Shown here: piece after piece, positions 1-7,332 of the stretch
How positions within the stretch are numbered: the first letter of the stretch is position 1
Layout of the letters: every line of letters begins with the position of its first letter
Assembly: GCA_007571275.1 (NCBI GenBank)
Contig: RKRS01000167.1
Coordinates: 1 to 11,477 of the forward strand
Length of the DNA stretch: 11,477 nucleotides
From: Dehalococcoidia bacterium
GTDB lineage: Bacteria > Chloroflexota > Dehalococcoidia > Bin125
Direction of reading: 5' to 3'
Program-made: the position numbers and the translations under genes
The notes under the pieces: model-generated
Databases searched by the model: none
The model's input: only the letters and a program-made list of their open reading frames with translations
What the model was told of the DNA's origin: nothing

Positions 1-2
1 AG

Positions 3-659
3 CACGCCCCCGCAGGCGCGGACTGGGACGCCGCCGTCGCTCGCTGGAGCGAGCTGGTCACGGACGATGACGCTGTCTTTGACAAGGAAGTCGTGATCGA
101 CGGGACCGAGATCGCGCCCTTTGTGACCTGGGGTACCAACCCGGCCCAGAGTGCGCCGGTGACGGGCGCAATTCCCGAGCCGTCCAGTTTGGCGACAGCC
201 TCCGCGCAGGAGTCGGCCGAGCGCGCGCTCGCCTATCAGGGATTAACGGCAGGCACGCCCATTGCTGATATCGCCATCGACCGTGTGTTCATCGGCAGCT
301 GCACCAATGGCCGCATTGAAGATCTGCGCGCGGCTGCTGACATCATCGGTGACGGCCACGTGGCCGCAGGCGTCAACGCGATGGTCGTGCCCGGCTCAGG
401 TCTGGTGAAGGCGATGGCCGAGGCCGAAGGTCTCGCCGACCGTTTCCGCGACGCTGGATTCGAGTGGCGCGACGCCGGCTGTTCAATGTGCCTGGGCATG
501 AACCCGGACATCCTCAGTCCGCAGGAGCGCTGCGCTTCGACCAGCAATCGCAACTTCGAGGGTCGGCAAGGCCCGGGTGGTCGCACCCACCTGGTCAGCC
601 CGGCAATGGCCGCCGCCGCCGCCATCGCCGGCCATTTCATCGATGTGCGGGAACTTTAG
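3..659 (+). CDS. leuC: 3-isopropylmalate dehydratase large subunit (LeuC), 3' part
   Basis: Catalytic subunit of isopropylmalate isomerase, which interconverts 2- and 3-isopropylmalate in leucine biosynthesis in the cytoplasm. The reading frame is open from the left edge, so the start lies outside; about 219 C-terminal residues are present. Visible family signatures are HAPAG at the edge, [22 protein letters not shown], the GCSMCLGMN motif, and [12 protein letters not shown] followed by [16 protein letters not shown] at the C-terminus. The three 4Fe-4S ligands of the aconitase family are intact: Cys at 300-302, 480-482 and 489-491. The stop is TAG at 657-659. The usual partner leuD does not follow; the next gene is unrelated. 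A homoaconitase-like paralogue is possible, but these motifs are those of bacterial LeuC. The assignment is recognised from motifs, not from a search. Confidence 0.95.
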   Translation, partial: HAPAGADWDAAVARWSELVTDDDAVFDKEVVIDGTEIAPFVTWGTNPAQSAPVTGAIPEPSSLATASAQESAERALAYQGLTAGTPIADIAIDRVFIGSCTNGRIEDLRAAADIIGDGHVAAGVNAMVVPGSGLVKAMAEAEGLADRFRDAGFEWRDAGCSMCLGMNPDILSPQERCASTSNRNFEGRQGPGGRTHLVSPAMAAAAAIAGHFIDVREL

Positions 660-729
660 TTCAGGGATGACGCCACCTGCTGCTCCTGCACAGCTCCTCA
701 TCCACGATCTACATCTGCGCGGACATCAA

Positions 730-851
730 ATGAGTGAGGCGGCCGCCCGTTTCTTGGCTGAGGCCGCCGCCGTATGCTTGCAGCGGCACCACAACCCTCC
801 AGCTATGTTCACTATCCTCAGCCAAGATGACGAGATCAGTGCGATGGCCGC
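730..851 (+). pseudogene. N-terminal piece of a small uncharacterised protein, out of frame with the rest
   Basis: An ATG at 730 opens a frame whose first ~40 residues (MSEAAARFLAEAAAVCLQRH, then a short beta-like segment ending near ISAM) look like the natural N-terminus of the downstream small protein. Many uncharacterised proteins of this type, as I remember them, begin with a helix containing EAAAVCL. This frame runs on to a stop at 931-933, but after about residue 40 its sequence no longer looks protein-like. The convincing sequence continues in the frame one base away, where in-frame codons for Arg-Trp-Met begin at 849. One missing base near 846-852 would join the two pieces into a protein of about 163 residues. 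The region is not a homopolymer, so a simple run-length read error is not the obvious explanation. There is no clear Shine-Dalgarno before 730. Confidence 0.5.
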
Positions 852-854
852 TGG

Positions 855-1220
855 ATGCCACCTGACGACACCATGCAGGCAACCCACGGGAACGAGCTTG
901 ACGCGACAAGAGACGGTGCATGCGCGTGTGTGATTGCCGCTGTTGAGTTGGTGGCGGGACTTGTGGTGATAAGCCGAGCCCGCCAAGGTTCAGGAGCGGA
1001 CTATTACGTCGCTCCGCCGGGCACTGACTGGGAAGACTTGGAAGAACTCACCAGGCTCGAGGTCTCTAGCATCGATCACGGTGTTGAACGACAATTGCGC
1101 GCCCGCATGCGCCAAAAGATCGCACAGATCACTGCAGGCGCGGAGAACTCCAGAGGCATCGCTGGCGTCGCGGCGTTTCGGGAGCTCCAAATCCGACTGG
1201 CGACTGTAGAGCCAACATGA
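855..1220 (+). CDS. Small conserved-looking protein of unknown function (main piece)
   Basis: The 121-residue open frame starts at ATG 855 and ends in TGA at 1218-1220. It contains a DGACACVIAAVEL helix, then a beta-rich part with ISRARQGSGADYY and VAPPGTDWEDLEEL, and LTRLEVSSID followed by a basic RARMRQK stretch. I recall this arrangement (a Gly-Ala-Asp-Tyr-Tyr strand, then Arg-Leu-Glu-Val-Ser) from uncharacterised short proteins encoded next to a longer helical partner, but I cannot name a family or function. The stop overlaps the next start as ATGA (1217-1220), showing translational coupling. No signal peptide or enzyme motif is seen; the hydrophobic part (IAAVELVAGLVVI) fits a packed helix and strand better than a membrane span. 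The true start is probably 730, with a frameshift in between; if so, 855 is only an internal Met. Confidence 0.7.
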   Translation: MPPDDTMQATHGNELDATRDGACACVIAAVELVAGLVVISRARQGSGADYYVAPPGTDWEDLEELTRLEVSSIDHGVERQLRARMRQKIAQITAGAENSRGIAGVAAFRELQIRLATVEPT

Positions 1221-2335
1221 CCTGGCGAGAGCATCACGAACGCAGCGACGCTCATGCTTGGGATGCGGACATTGCCAAGGCTCGCGGCGATATCGACAGT
1301 GCACGGCGCTCGTTCGCGCTAGCCGCGCAGGCTGAAGAAACCGCGATTGGCGAAATCAGCCCGAACAAGGCTCGCACCTACGGCGTGACGGTAGTCAGTG
1401 CTGCGTCTCTCTACCGCGAAGCTCAACTTGCTACCGAAGCAGAGAGAGTCGCGCACACATATCTCGCTAGCGGTTTACTGCCTGAGTTTGCGAAAACGCA
1501 GCTGCGTGAGCTACTGCACGCGCTCTGGGACGAGCAGGCGAGAGCGGCTGCGGGAATCGATCTCGCCGAGCAACCTCTCCAATTTTCGGTTAGAGGCGAG
1601 ATGATTTTTCGAGGCGTTGCCCCACTTCTCCTTATAGAGGGAATTGCCAAGCGCGTTGAGTCAATGCTTTACCGCGTCGCGGAGCTGGAACAGAAGTACA
1701 ACCACCGACTGAGGGGGCAACCTTCGAAAGAAATCAAGTCCTTGATTCAACCATGGCTGGTACAGTCTGCGCCCGGGAGCTACCAGTTTGCGATCACGCT
1801 GCGACGGCCCATCCAACCGCCCTTGCTGCAAGCGGCAGAAGAGCCCTTGGCCCCGGCACGCATTCTCGAGCGGTTGATGGAGATCATGCAGATGAGTGCG
1901 AAATCGCCAGAGGACGGGTTACCTCAGCTCGTGTCGGATGATGCGTACCGCCGCACGTTTCTCACCCTCACGCGCGATCTGGCACCCAGAGGCTCCACCT
2001 ATCAGTCGCTCGTCATCTCGCGCGAGGGGCAGTCGACTGATTTGATACTGAGCTCCGAGACCAGGTTCTCGCTCAACGAGGCGATCAGAAACATCCGCAG
2101 AAGCGTGAAGGATGTCACGGTAGAACTGCGTGAGTACCGTGGCACGCTGCGGGCTGTAGACCTCAACAGAGATTCACTCAGGCTTGACACGGGCAAAGGT
2201 GAATGCAGGATCAACGGTGTGGGCGACGCCGTCGACGACGTCATTGGACCAATGATGAACCGACCTGTGATCGTGACTGCTCAGCCTCAATTGCACTCGC
2301 ATCCCCAGTTCATAGATATCGAACCTGACGATTAG
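1217..2335 (+). CDS. Uncharacterised protein, TPR-like helical N-terminus and beta-rich C-terminus
   Basis: The protein has 372 residues and ends in TAG. Residues 3-105 look all-helical and TPR-like: Trp-x-x-x-His near the start, AKARGDIDSARRSFALAAQAEE with TPR-like small-residue spacing, SAASLYREA around 61-69 and LRELLHALWDEQ around 97-107. A middle part (about 122-265) includes FSVRGE, RGVAPLLLI and APGSYQFAITLRRPIQ, then YRRTFLTLTRDLAPRG. The last 70 residues (about 300-372) look like a small beta barrel: GTLRAVDL, a RLDTGKG turn, and a closing VIVTAQPQ strand. It is cytoplasmic by appearance, with no signal peptide or membrane segment. It is coupled to the preceding small gene by ATGA, so the two products probably act together. 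It ends 7 bp from the convergent esterase gene. I do not recognise a named family or any catalytic motif; scaffold or binding protein is the safest guess. Confidence 0.85.
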   Translation: MTWREHHERSDAHAWDADIAKARGDIDSARRSFALAAQAEETAIGEISPNKARTYGVTVVSAASLYREAQLATEAERVAHTYLASGLLPEFAKTQLRELLHALWDEQARAAAGIDLAEQPLQFSVRGEMIFRGVAPLLLIEGIAKRVESMLYRVAELEQKYNHRLRGQPSKEIKSLIQPWLVQSAPGSYQFAITLRRPIQPPLLQAAEEPLAPARILERLMEIMQMSAKSPEDGLPQLVSDDAYRRTFLTLTRDLAPRGSTYQSLVISREGQSTDLILSSETRFSLNEAIRNIRRSVKDVTVELREYRGTLRAVDLNRDSLRLDTGKGECRINGVGDAVDDVIGPMMNRPVIVTAQPQLHSHPQFIDIEPDD

Positions 2336-2342
2336 CCGCCGC

Positions 2343-3881
2343 TCATTCGAGTAGATCGGTTGACCAGATGCTGCGCTCTGTCTCTCGATCTTCACGAACC
2401 GTCTTGACGTCCGGACCCAGCACCATGGTGTAGCGCTGGTCGGCGCGGTATTGCGGCCAGCCTGGTAGCGCTTTTGTGCTCGGGTTACCGCTGCGCGCGA
2501 AGTTGATCCAGGCGTCCATCGTGAAACCGCTGAGTTGATCGGTCTGTGGATCGTCGCCGATGAATGGTCGCATCGCATTGCCAGTGCCCCAGACAAAGGG
2601 GATATCAATCGCGTGCGGGGCGCGCAGCCGACCATCCAACGCCGGCGACTGCTGATTGAAGAGATACGCGTAGGTCTTGCCCGAGCCATCGAGCGCGCTG
2701 TGAGCATCGAGCAGGCGATCTGACGGGATGCGGAAGACATAGTCGGTCATCACCGAGTCGAACACGGTGAGCGGATCCGAGCCGGCGCCGCGAGCTGCGC
2801 GGGCGTCTCGGTAGTGGTCGTAGAGTTGATTCGCGGTGTCAGCGTCGCCGGAAGTGACCGCGAGCGCTCCTCGCGCAGCGGCTTCATCCATCTCATTGAT
2901 GCCCGTCAACGCCGCGAGCAGGGTCCATTCGTCCTCAATCGTGCCGCAGAGCAGATCAACGTCCTTGCTCCGCCCATTACGAACGGCTTCGATCGGCAGG
3001 GTCTCGAGGAAACCGCCTTCGACCACCGGCGAGAACGCCATCAGGTATCGGCCGGTGAGCGCACTCGTCTCGGGCTCAGCCATGAGCGCGTTTTGGGCGT
3101 CGAGCATGTCCTGCGCGGGAATATTGCGCAGGGAATCGGCGTCATCGGGACTGACTTCCAGAATGGCGCAATAGCGTCGGCAGACTTCCTCGGCGACATC
3201 TAGCGGTAGCGAGTGGTGGCCAGCGCCCGATTGCGGAATGGCCCGCTGAAACAGGCCTTCGGCTTCAGCCGCGCCCATGAGCACGCCAACGCTCATCCCG
3301 CCGGCCGACTCACCGAAGATCGTGACGTTGTTGGGATCGCCGCCGAACTCGCTGATGTGCTCGCGCACCCACTGCAACGCCGCAATCTGATCGCGCATTC
3401 CGTAGTTGCCGCTGTGCGGATCGTCACCGTCGGTCAGCGCCTGGTTGTAGAGGTAGCCCAACGCTCCGAGACGGTAGTTGATCGTGACCACGACTACATC
3501 GCCGCGACGGGCAAGATACTGGCCGTCGTAGATCGGGGTGGCGCCGGAGCCTCCGGAGAACCCGCCGCCGTGGATCCAGAACATCACTGGCCGGTTGCCG
3601 TCATCCAGGCCCGGCGTCCAGATATTCAGTGTGAGGCAATCTTCATCGACCGGCATCTCCCACGCGCCGAGCAATTCAAGCCCGGAGACGAAGGTCTGCA
3701 TCGAGCCGTACCCCGCCTCATTCGCTTCGCGGACGCCATCCCACGACTCGGGCGGACGCGGCGCGCGGAACCGCAGCTCGCCAACCGGCGGCGCAGCGAA
3801 CGGAACGCCGCGGAAGACATGCAGATCATCTTCGGTCTGTCCCTGGAGTTGGCCATACTTTGTGTTGACGACTGGCGGCAT
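2343..3881 (-). CDS. Type-B carboxylesterase/lipase family (alpha/beta hydrolase)
   Basis: Hydrolyses carboxylic esters; the substrate cannot be told. The 512-residue protein shows the family order: VFRGVPFAAPPVGELRF at about 22-38, EDCLTLNIW at 80-88, the oxyanion-hole HGGG at 104-107, the nucleophile elbow GESAG at 190-194 with Ser192, an acidic residue in the GTIEDEW segment (Glu318 the likely triad acid), and the catalytic His in APHAIDIPF (His423). The length is usual for the family. No signal peptide is seen, so it is probably cytoplasmic. The ATG at 3881 is preceded by AAAGGA with a 7-nt spacer. That Shine-Dalgarno sits in a small perfect inverted repeat (3888-3900). The gene is transcribed divergently from the luciferase-like gene and ends tail to tail with the unknown gene. 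Family certain; pathway unknown. Confidence 0.95.
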   Translation of the reverse strand: MPPVVNTKYGQLQGQTEDDLHVFRGVPFAAPPVGELRFRAPRPPESWDGVREANEAGYGSMQTFVSGLELLGAWEMPVDEDCLTLNIWTPGLDDGNRPVMFWIHGGGFSGGSGATPIYDGQYLARRGDVVVVTINYRLGALGYLYNQALTDGDDPHSGNYGMRDQIAALQWVREHISEFGGDPNNVTIFGESAGGMSVGVLMGAAEAEGLFQRAIPQSGAGHHSLPLDVAEEVCRRYCAILEVSPDDADSLRNIPAQDMLDAQNALMAEPETSALTGRYLMAFSPVVEGGFLETLPIEAVRNGRSKDVDLLCGTIEDEWTLLAALTGINEMDEAAARGALAVTSGDADTANQLYDHYRDARAARGAGSDPLTVFDSVMTDYVFRIPSDRLLDAHSALDGSGKTYAYLFNQQSPALDGRLRAPHAIDIPFVWGTGNAMRPFIGDDPQTDQLSGFTMDAWINFARSGNPSTKALPGWPQYRADQRYTMVLGPDVKTVREDRETERSIWSTDLLE

Positions 3882-3887
3882 GGGTTC

Positions 3888-3900
3888 GTCCTTTCAGGAC
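3888..3900 (-). promoter_or_regulatory. Inverted repeat covering the esterase ribosome binding site
   Basis: On the minus strand, GTCCT and AGGAC flank a GAA triloop, and the AAAGGA ribosome binding site lies in the loop and 3' arm, just upstream of the esterase ATG. If it folds, the hairpin would partly hide the site. With only 5 bp it may be too weak to matter, or it may be chance. Confidence 0.3.
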
Positions 3901-3949
3901 GCGGATGAGATTCGGAAGTAGCCTGCCAAAGCAGATTACAAGTCATGAT

Positions 3950-3956
3950 AAGGCGG
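3950..3956 (+). promoter_or_regulatory. Weak ribosome binding site favouring the 3963 start
   Basis: The purine-rich AAGGCGG lies 6 nt before ATG 3963. The other in-frame ATG, at 3945, has nothing like a Shine-Dalgarno before it, and the extra residues MIRRLD do not fit the usual start of the family. This tips the choice to 3963. Confidence 0.4.
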
Positions 3957-3962
3957 TTGGAT

Positions 3963-4994
3963 ATGGCCATCGGACAGATTGGGCTAGGTCTGGACTTCTC
4001 CCTGGGGCTGTCGTTCGAGGATCAGCGCACGCTGGCGCAGGAGGCGGCCGAGCTTGGCTATCAGTCCCTCTGGACGCCTGAGGGCAATGGGCTTGACTCC
4101 TTCCAGCTCTGCGCGATGCGACACGACGCCAGCGGGCTGGCGACGGGAATCGGCGTCTGTCCGATCGCTTACCGTTCGCCGGTAGCGTTTGCGATGTCGG
4201 CGGCGACGGTCTCTGCGCGGAGCGATGGCAAGTTTACGTTGGGCATCGGCTCAGGCGGTATCTACCGCGCCGACACCCGACGGCAACTGGGCATTCCGCG
4301 CCGTTCGACGCTCGGTGTGATGCGTGAGTACACCACGGCGGTCAAGGGCTTGTTGGCTGGCGAGTCGGTCAGGATCGACGGTGAGTCGGTGCAATACGAC
4401 GGCGTGCAGCTGGGATTCCGTCCGCCACCGACGCCAGTGCTGGTCGGAGCGCTTGGCCCACAGATGATTCAGCTCGGTGGCGAAGTCGGCGATGGCGTCG
4501 TCCTCAATTGGTGCGATCCCGAGCGCGTGCGCTGGAGTCGCGAGCGCCTCAACGAGGGCGCGGCCAAAGCCGGGAAGCGACCTCAGGACGTGCAACTGGT
4601 CGAGTACATCCGTATCTGTGTCGACGACGATGTGGAAACGGCGCGGATGTCTTACGCGAAATCGATGCTCGGATACGCATTGGGACAGTCTGTACCGTCG
4701 GAGCGACTGAGGAAATTCGCATACCGCGCTCACTTCGAGCGCATGGGTTTCACCGACGAGCTGGGCGCGCTCGACGACATGCGTCGCAGCGGAGCGTCCC
4801 CTGATGAGGTCGCAGCCGCCGCCTCGGAAGAGCTACTCACGAGAGTCGGCTACTACGGCGGCGCTTCGGGCGCGAGCGCAGCTTTTGCAGGGCTCGCGGA
4901 TGGTCTGGATACGGCGATTGTGCGAGTCGTCGCGGCCACGCCGGGCCTGGAGTCCGTCCGGGCCGTGATGCGAGCCTGCGCGCCGAGCGGTTAA
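3963..4994 (+). CDS. Luciferase-like (LLM class) flavin/F420-dependent oxidoreductase
   Basis: Member of the bacterial luciferase-like TIM-barrel family, which uses FMN or F420 to oxidise or reduce small organic molecules; the substrate is unknown. From ATG 3963 the protein has 343 residues. Visible hallmarks are an N-terminal beta strand (IGLGLDFS), the AQEAAELGYQSLWTPEG segment at 25-41, TGIGVCPIAYRSP (61-73), the GKFTLGIGSGG loop (89-99), REYTTAVKGLLAGE (121-134), and PVLVGALGPQMIQLGGEVGD (158-177), where the family's cofactor-phosphate loop lies. The second half is helical. F420 use is more likely than FMN by resemblance to actinobacterial and Chloroflexota relatives, but the sequence does not prove it. 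It is divergent from the esterase, and its stop codon interlocks with that of the converging PLP enzyme (TTAA at 4991-4994). A start at 3945 is the alternative. Confidence 0.92.
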   Translation: MAIGQIGLGLDFSLGLSFEDQRTLAQEAAELGYQSLWTPEGNGLDSFQLCAMRHDASGLATGIGVCPIAYRSPVAFAMSAATVSARSDGKFTLGIGSGGIYRADTRRQLGIPRRSTLGVMREYTTAVKGLLAGESVRIDGESVQYDGVQLGFRPPPTPVLVGALGPQMIQLGGEVGDGVVLNWCDPERVRWSRERLNEGAAKAGKRPQDVQLVEYIRICVDDDVETARMSYAKSMLGYALGQSVPSERLRKFAYRAHFERMGFTDELGALDDMRRSGASPDEVAAAASEELLTRVGYYGGASGASAAFAGLADGLDTAIVRVVAATPGLESVRAVMRACAPSG

Positions 4995-6286
4995 CCGTTC
5001 ACATCGGCAAGCGCATCGCTCAGGATGTCGATCGCGCGGTCGATCTGATCCTCGCTGGTGCTGGCCGGCGGCACGAAGCGGAGTACTGAACCGTCGCGGC
5101 GGATGCTGAAGATCAGTCCAGCTTCCAGGCAGCGCTCGCTGATCGCCTTGCCTTCCGTCGTTGCGGGCTCTTTCGTCGCACGATCGCGCACGAGCTCGAT
5201 CCCCTGCAGCAACCCTCGACCGCGTATGTCTCCAATGATCTCGAAGCGTTCGGCCAAAGCGTTCAACCTGGATCTGAGATAGCCGCCGAGCTGTCGCGCC
5301 TTGCCCGCCAGATCATCGCGCTCGAGCACATCGAGCGTCGCCGTAGCGGCGGCGCAGGCGAGTGGATCGTTGGAGTGCGAATGGGTGACGATGAACTCAT
5401 CGGCGACGACACGCGCTTCGATCTCGACGGAGGTGGTCACCGATGACACGCAAATGCCGCCGCCAAAATGCTTGGCCAGCGTAATGATGTCGGGCGCGAC
5501 GCCCGCACGCTGGAAGGCGAAGGTGTCGCCGGTCTTACCCAAGCCGGTCTGTTCCTCGTCGAGGATGAGCAGCATGCCTCGCGCCTTGCACTGCTCCGCC
5601 AGTCGGGACAACCAACCGTCCGGCGGCTCAATCACCCCGCCGGCGGAGAAGATCGGTTCGGTCAGGACCGCTGCTGGTCTCGAGGTGGTCTGTGCGTCGA
5701 TCAGTTCGAACGAGGCGTCGAGACAGGCGATGCCGCAGGTCTCGGGATCAAGATTGATCGGGCAGCGGTAACAATAAGGCGCCAACATCGCCAGCATGCC
5801 CGCCTGCGGCGGACCGTAGCCGCGATGCCAGCCCGCGAACGTGAGTGAACGGGTCGTATCCGACATCCCATGGAAGGATGTATGCGGACTGATGATCTCA
5901 AAGCCGCCCGTGTACTTGCGCGCGATGTTGATCGCCGCTTCGTTCGCATCGGCGCCGGACTGCAGGAACATACTCTTCTGCAGTGGAGCGGGGAGCAGAT
6001 TGCCCAGACGCTCGGCCAGCTCAATCTCTTTGTCGTTGTAGTAGCTGCTGTGCGTGTGAATTAACGACTTGCACGCGTCATGCACCGCGTCAACAATCGT
6101 CGGGTGGTTGTGCCCCAACCAGGCACACATCTGTCCGGAGTTGAAATCGAGATACTGCTTGCCGTTGATGTCCTCGACTTCGGAGCCACAGCCGCGCACG
6201 AAGATCGGGCCGCGGCCGGATGCGTCCATGCGTCCGCCGAACGAGTATCGGCGAGCGGATGCCAGCAGCTCGACCTCAGACTTCAT
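4991..6286 (-). CDS. Class III PLP enzyme, 2,2-dialkylglycine decarboxylase-like aminotransferase
   Basis: Cytoplasmic fold-type I PLP enzyme of 431 residues. It resembles 2,2-dialkylglycine decarboxylase (a decarboxylating transaminase) almost without gaps, as I remember that enzyme: Gln52 in NSGQM, Ser80, Met141 in FHGM, Asp243 and Gln246 in ILDEEQTG, and the PLP-binding Lys272 in LAKHFGGG all fall at the same numbers, and an Arg in VLRFVPP (403) replaces its carboxylate-binding Arg. Differences are Phe138 instead of Trp, Ala215 instead of Ser and Ser303 instead of Thr. It also has four cysteines (172, 175, 184, 188) in a CxxC-x8-CxxxC arrangement. The start is supported by GAGGTAG 6 nt upstream of ATG 6286. 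It lies 23 nt after the dioxygenase gene, probably in the same transcript. A plain omega-amino-acid or alpha-amino-acid transaminase remains possible. Confidence 0.9.
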   Translation of the reverse strand: MKSEVELLASARRYSFGGRMDASGRGPIFVRGCGSEVEDINGKQYLDFNSGQMCAWLGHNHPTIVDAVHDACKSLIHTHSSYYNDKEIELAERLGNLLPAPLQKSMFLQSGADANEAAINIARKYTGGFEIISPHTSFHGMSDTTRSLTFAGWHRGYGPPQAGMLAMLAPYCYRCPINLDPETCGIACLDASFELIDAQTTSRPAAVLTEPIFSAGGVIEPPDGWLSRLAEQCKARGMLLILDEEQTGLGKTGDTFAFQRAGVAPDIITLAKHFGGGICVSSVTTSVEIEARVVADEFIVTHSHSNDPLACAAATATLDVLERDDLAGKARQLGGYLRSRLNALAERFEIIGDIRGRGLLQGIELVRDRATKEPATTEGKAISERCLEAGLIFSIRRDGSVLRFVPPASTSEDQIDRAIDILSDALADVNG

Positions 6287-6309
6287 GCTTCGCTACCTCG
6301 GTAGAGTAC

Positions 6310-7281
6310 CTACGCGCAGACCTCGTCGTCGAGCGACCAACGGTTGTATTCGGGATCAGGCTGATCGGACAGGATGGCGCGGGCGTCGAGCCACATCTGT
6401 CGCCACTTCGCGGCGTCATGGAGCACGGCGTCCGGGTCTTGTTGGCTGCGAGCGACGAAGCCGGGGAACGCCTCACGGCCGGTCGGCTGTCCAGGCGGGT
6501 GGTAACGCAGATCGAAGCTCCAGCGGATACGGTCGCTGAGGTTTGGCAAGGCTGCGTGGACCGTCTTGCGATGCAGGAACAGGCAGCCGCCAGCTGGTAG
6601 CGGGATCGCTCGCGCCGTGTCCTCGCCAGGCAGGATTGAGGATGGAATGTTCAAGCCCTGCACGCCCGAGCAGTGAGTCAGCACTTCGCCCCGATGCGAG
6701 CCGGGAATGACCTGCAGACAGCCATTCTCGGCGTCGGTGTCCATCAGCGGGAACCAGACGGTGAGCATGTCGGTGTCGTCGGCGGAAGCATTGACGACGC
6801 CCGAGTCCTGATGCCAGGGAGTGGCGCCGTAGATCACGTTGCCATCGGCGTCACGCGGGGCGATCGACTCGGGCACCTTGACCCGCACGTGCTGGACCGG
6901 GTTTGAGTAGATCTCGGGGCCGATGAAGCACTCCACCGTGTCGAGCAGGCGGTGATGGGTGAGCGCGTCAAACACCGCCGGGCCGGCCCAGAACGGCGTG
7001 TCAGCTCTGATCCCCTTCTGCGGCAGGGAGAAGTCGAAGTATTGCGCGTGCACCTGCTGCGACTCGCCGTACACCTTGCAGACTCGCTCAGCGAACGGCA
7101 GATCAGCATAGCGGTCGGTGATGACGCCACGCTCATACAACTCGTTGGCGAGCGTATCGAGGACGCTGGCGTACTCGTCCATGACTGGATCGATCACCTC
7201 TTCAGGATCGAAGACCTGATCAACGGCGAGAAATCCGAAGGTGTCAAAGTGGTCAAGCTGCTCGGCAGTCAGGGTGGGCAT
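6310..7281 (-). CDS. Phytanoyl-CoA dioxygenase (PhyH) family Fe(II)/2-oxoglutarate oxygenase
   Basis: Non-heme iron oxygenase of 323 residues that would hydroxylate an unknown substrate using O2 and 2-oxoglutarate. The PhyH start is clear: LTAEQLDHFDTFGFLAVD, followed by a helix. The iron triad is visible as His157 and Asp159 in WHQDSG and His242 in TVHAALPN; Arg253 (or Arg251) in the RIRWSFDLRY strand is the expected 2-oxoglutarate carboxylate ligand. NGCLQVIPGSH at 186-196 is the typical segment between them. No signal peptide is present. ATG 7281 is preceded by AAGGA. It is the first gene of a likely two-gene unit with the PLP enzyme. The family covers halogenases and hydroxylases of lipids, ectoine and secondary metabolites; WHQDSG has Asp in the facial triad, so a hydroxylase is likelier than a halogenase. 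Substrate unknown. Confidence 0.93.
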   Translation of the reverse strand: MPTLTAEQLDHFDTFGFLAVDQVFDPEEVIDPVMDEYASVLDTLANELYERGVITDRYADLPFAERVCKVYGESQQVHAQYFDFSLPQKGIRADTPFWAGPAVFDALTHHRLLDTVECFIGPEIYSNPVQHVRVKVPESIAPRDADGNVIYGATPWHQDSGVVNASADDTDMLTVWFPLMDTDAENGCLQVIPGSHRGEVLTHCSGVQGLNIPSSILPGEDTARAIPLPAGGCLFLHRKTVHAALPNLSDRIRWSFDLRYHPPGQPTGREAFPGFVARSQQDPDAVLHDAAKWRQMWLDARAILSDQPDPEYNRWSLDDEVCA

Positions 7282-7332
7282 GCAGATTCATCCTTCACAA
7301 CACTCGCCGGGAACACAAACACAGAATACCCA

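Noticed and set aside
577..933. A 118-codon plus-strand frame starting inside leuC
   Set aside because: Its first 51 codons overlap leuC and read as low-complexity Pro/Ser; only the part from 730 is plausible as protein, as the N-terminus of the frameshifted small gene.
3213..3908. Plus-strand frame of 231 codons opposite the esterase
   Set aside because: It is antisense to the motif-rich start of the esterase gene and has no recognisable features of its own.
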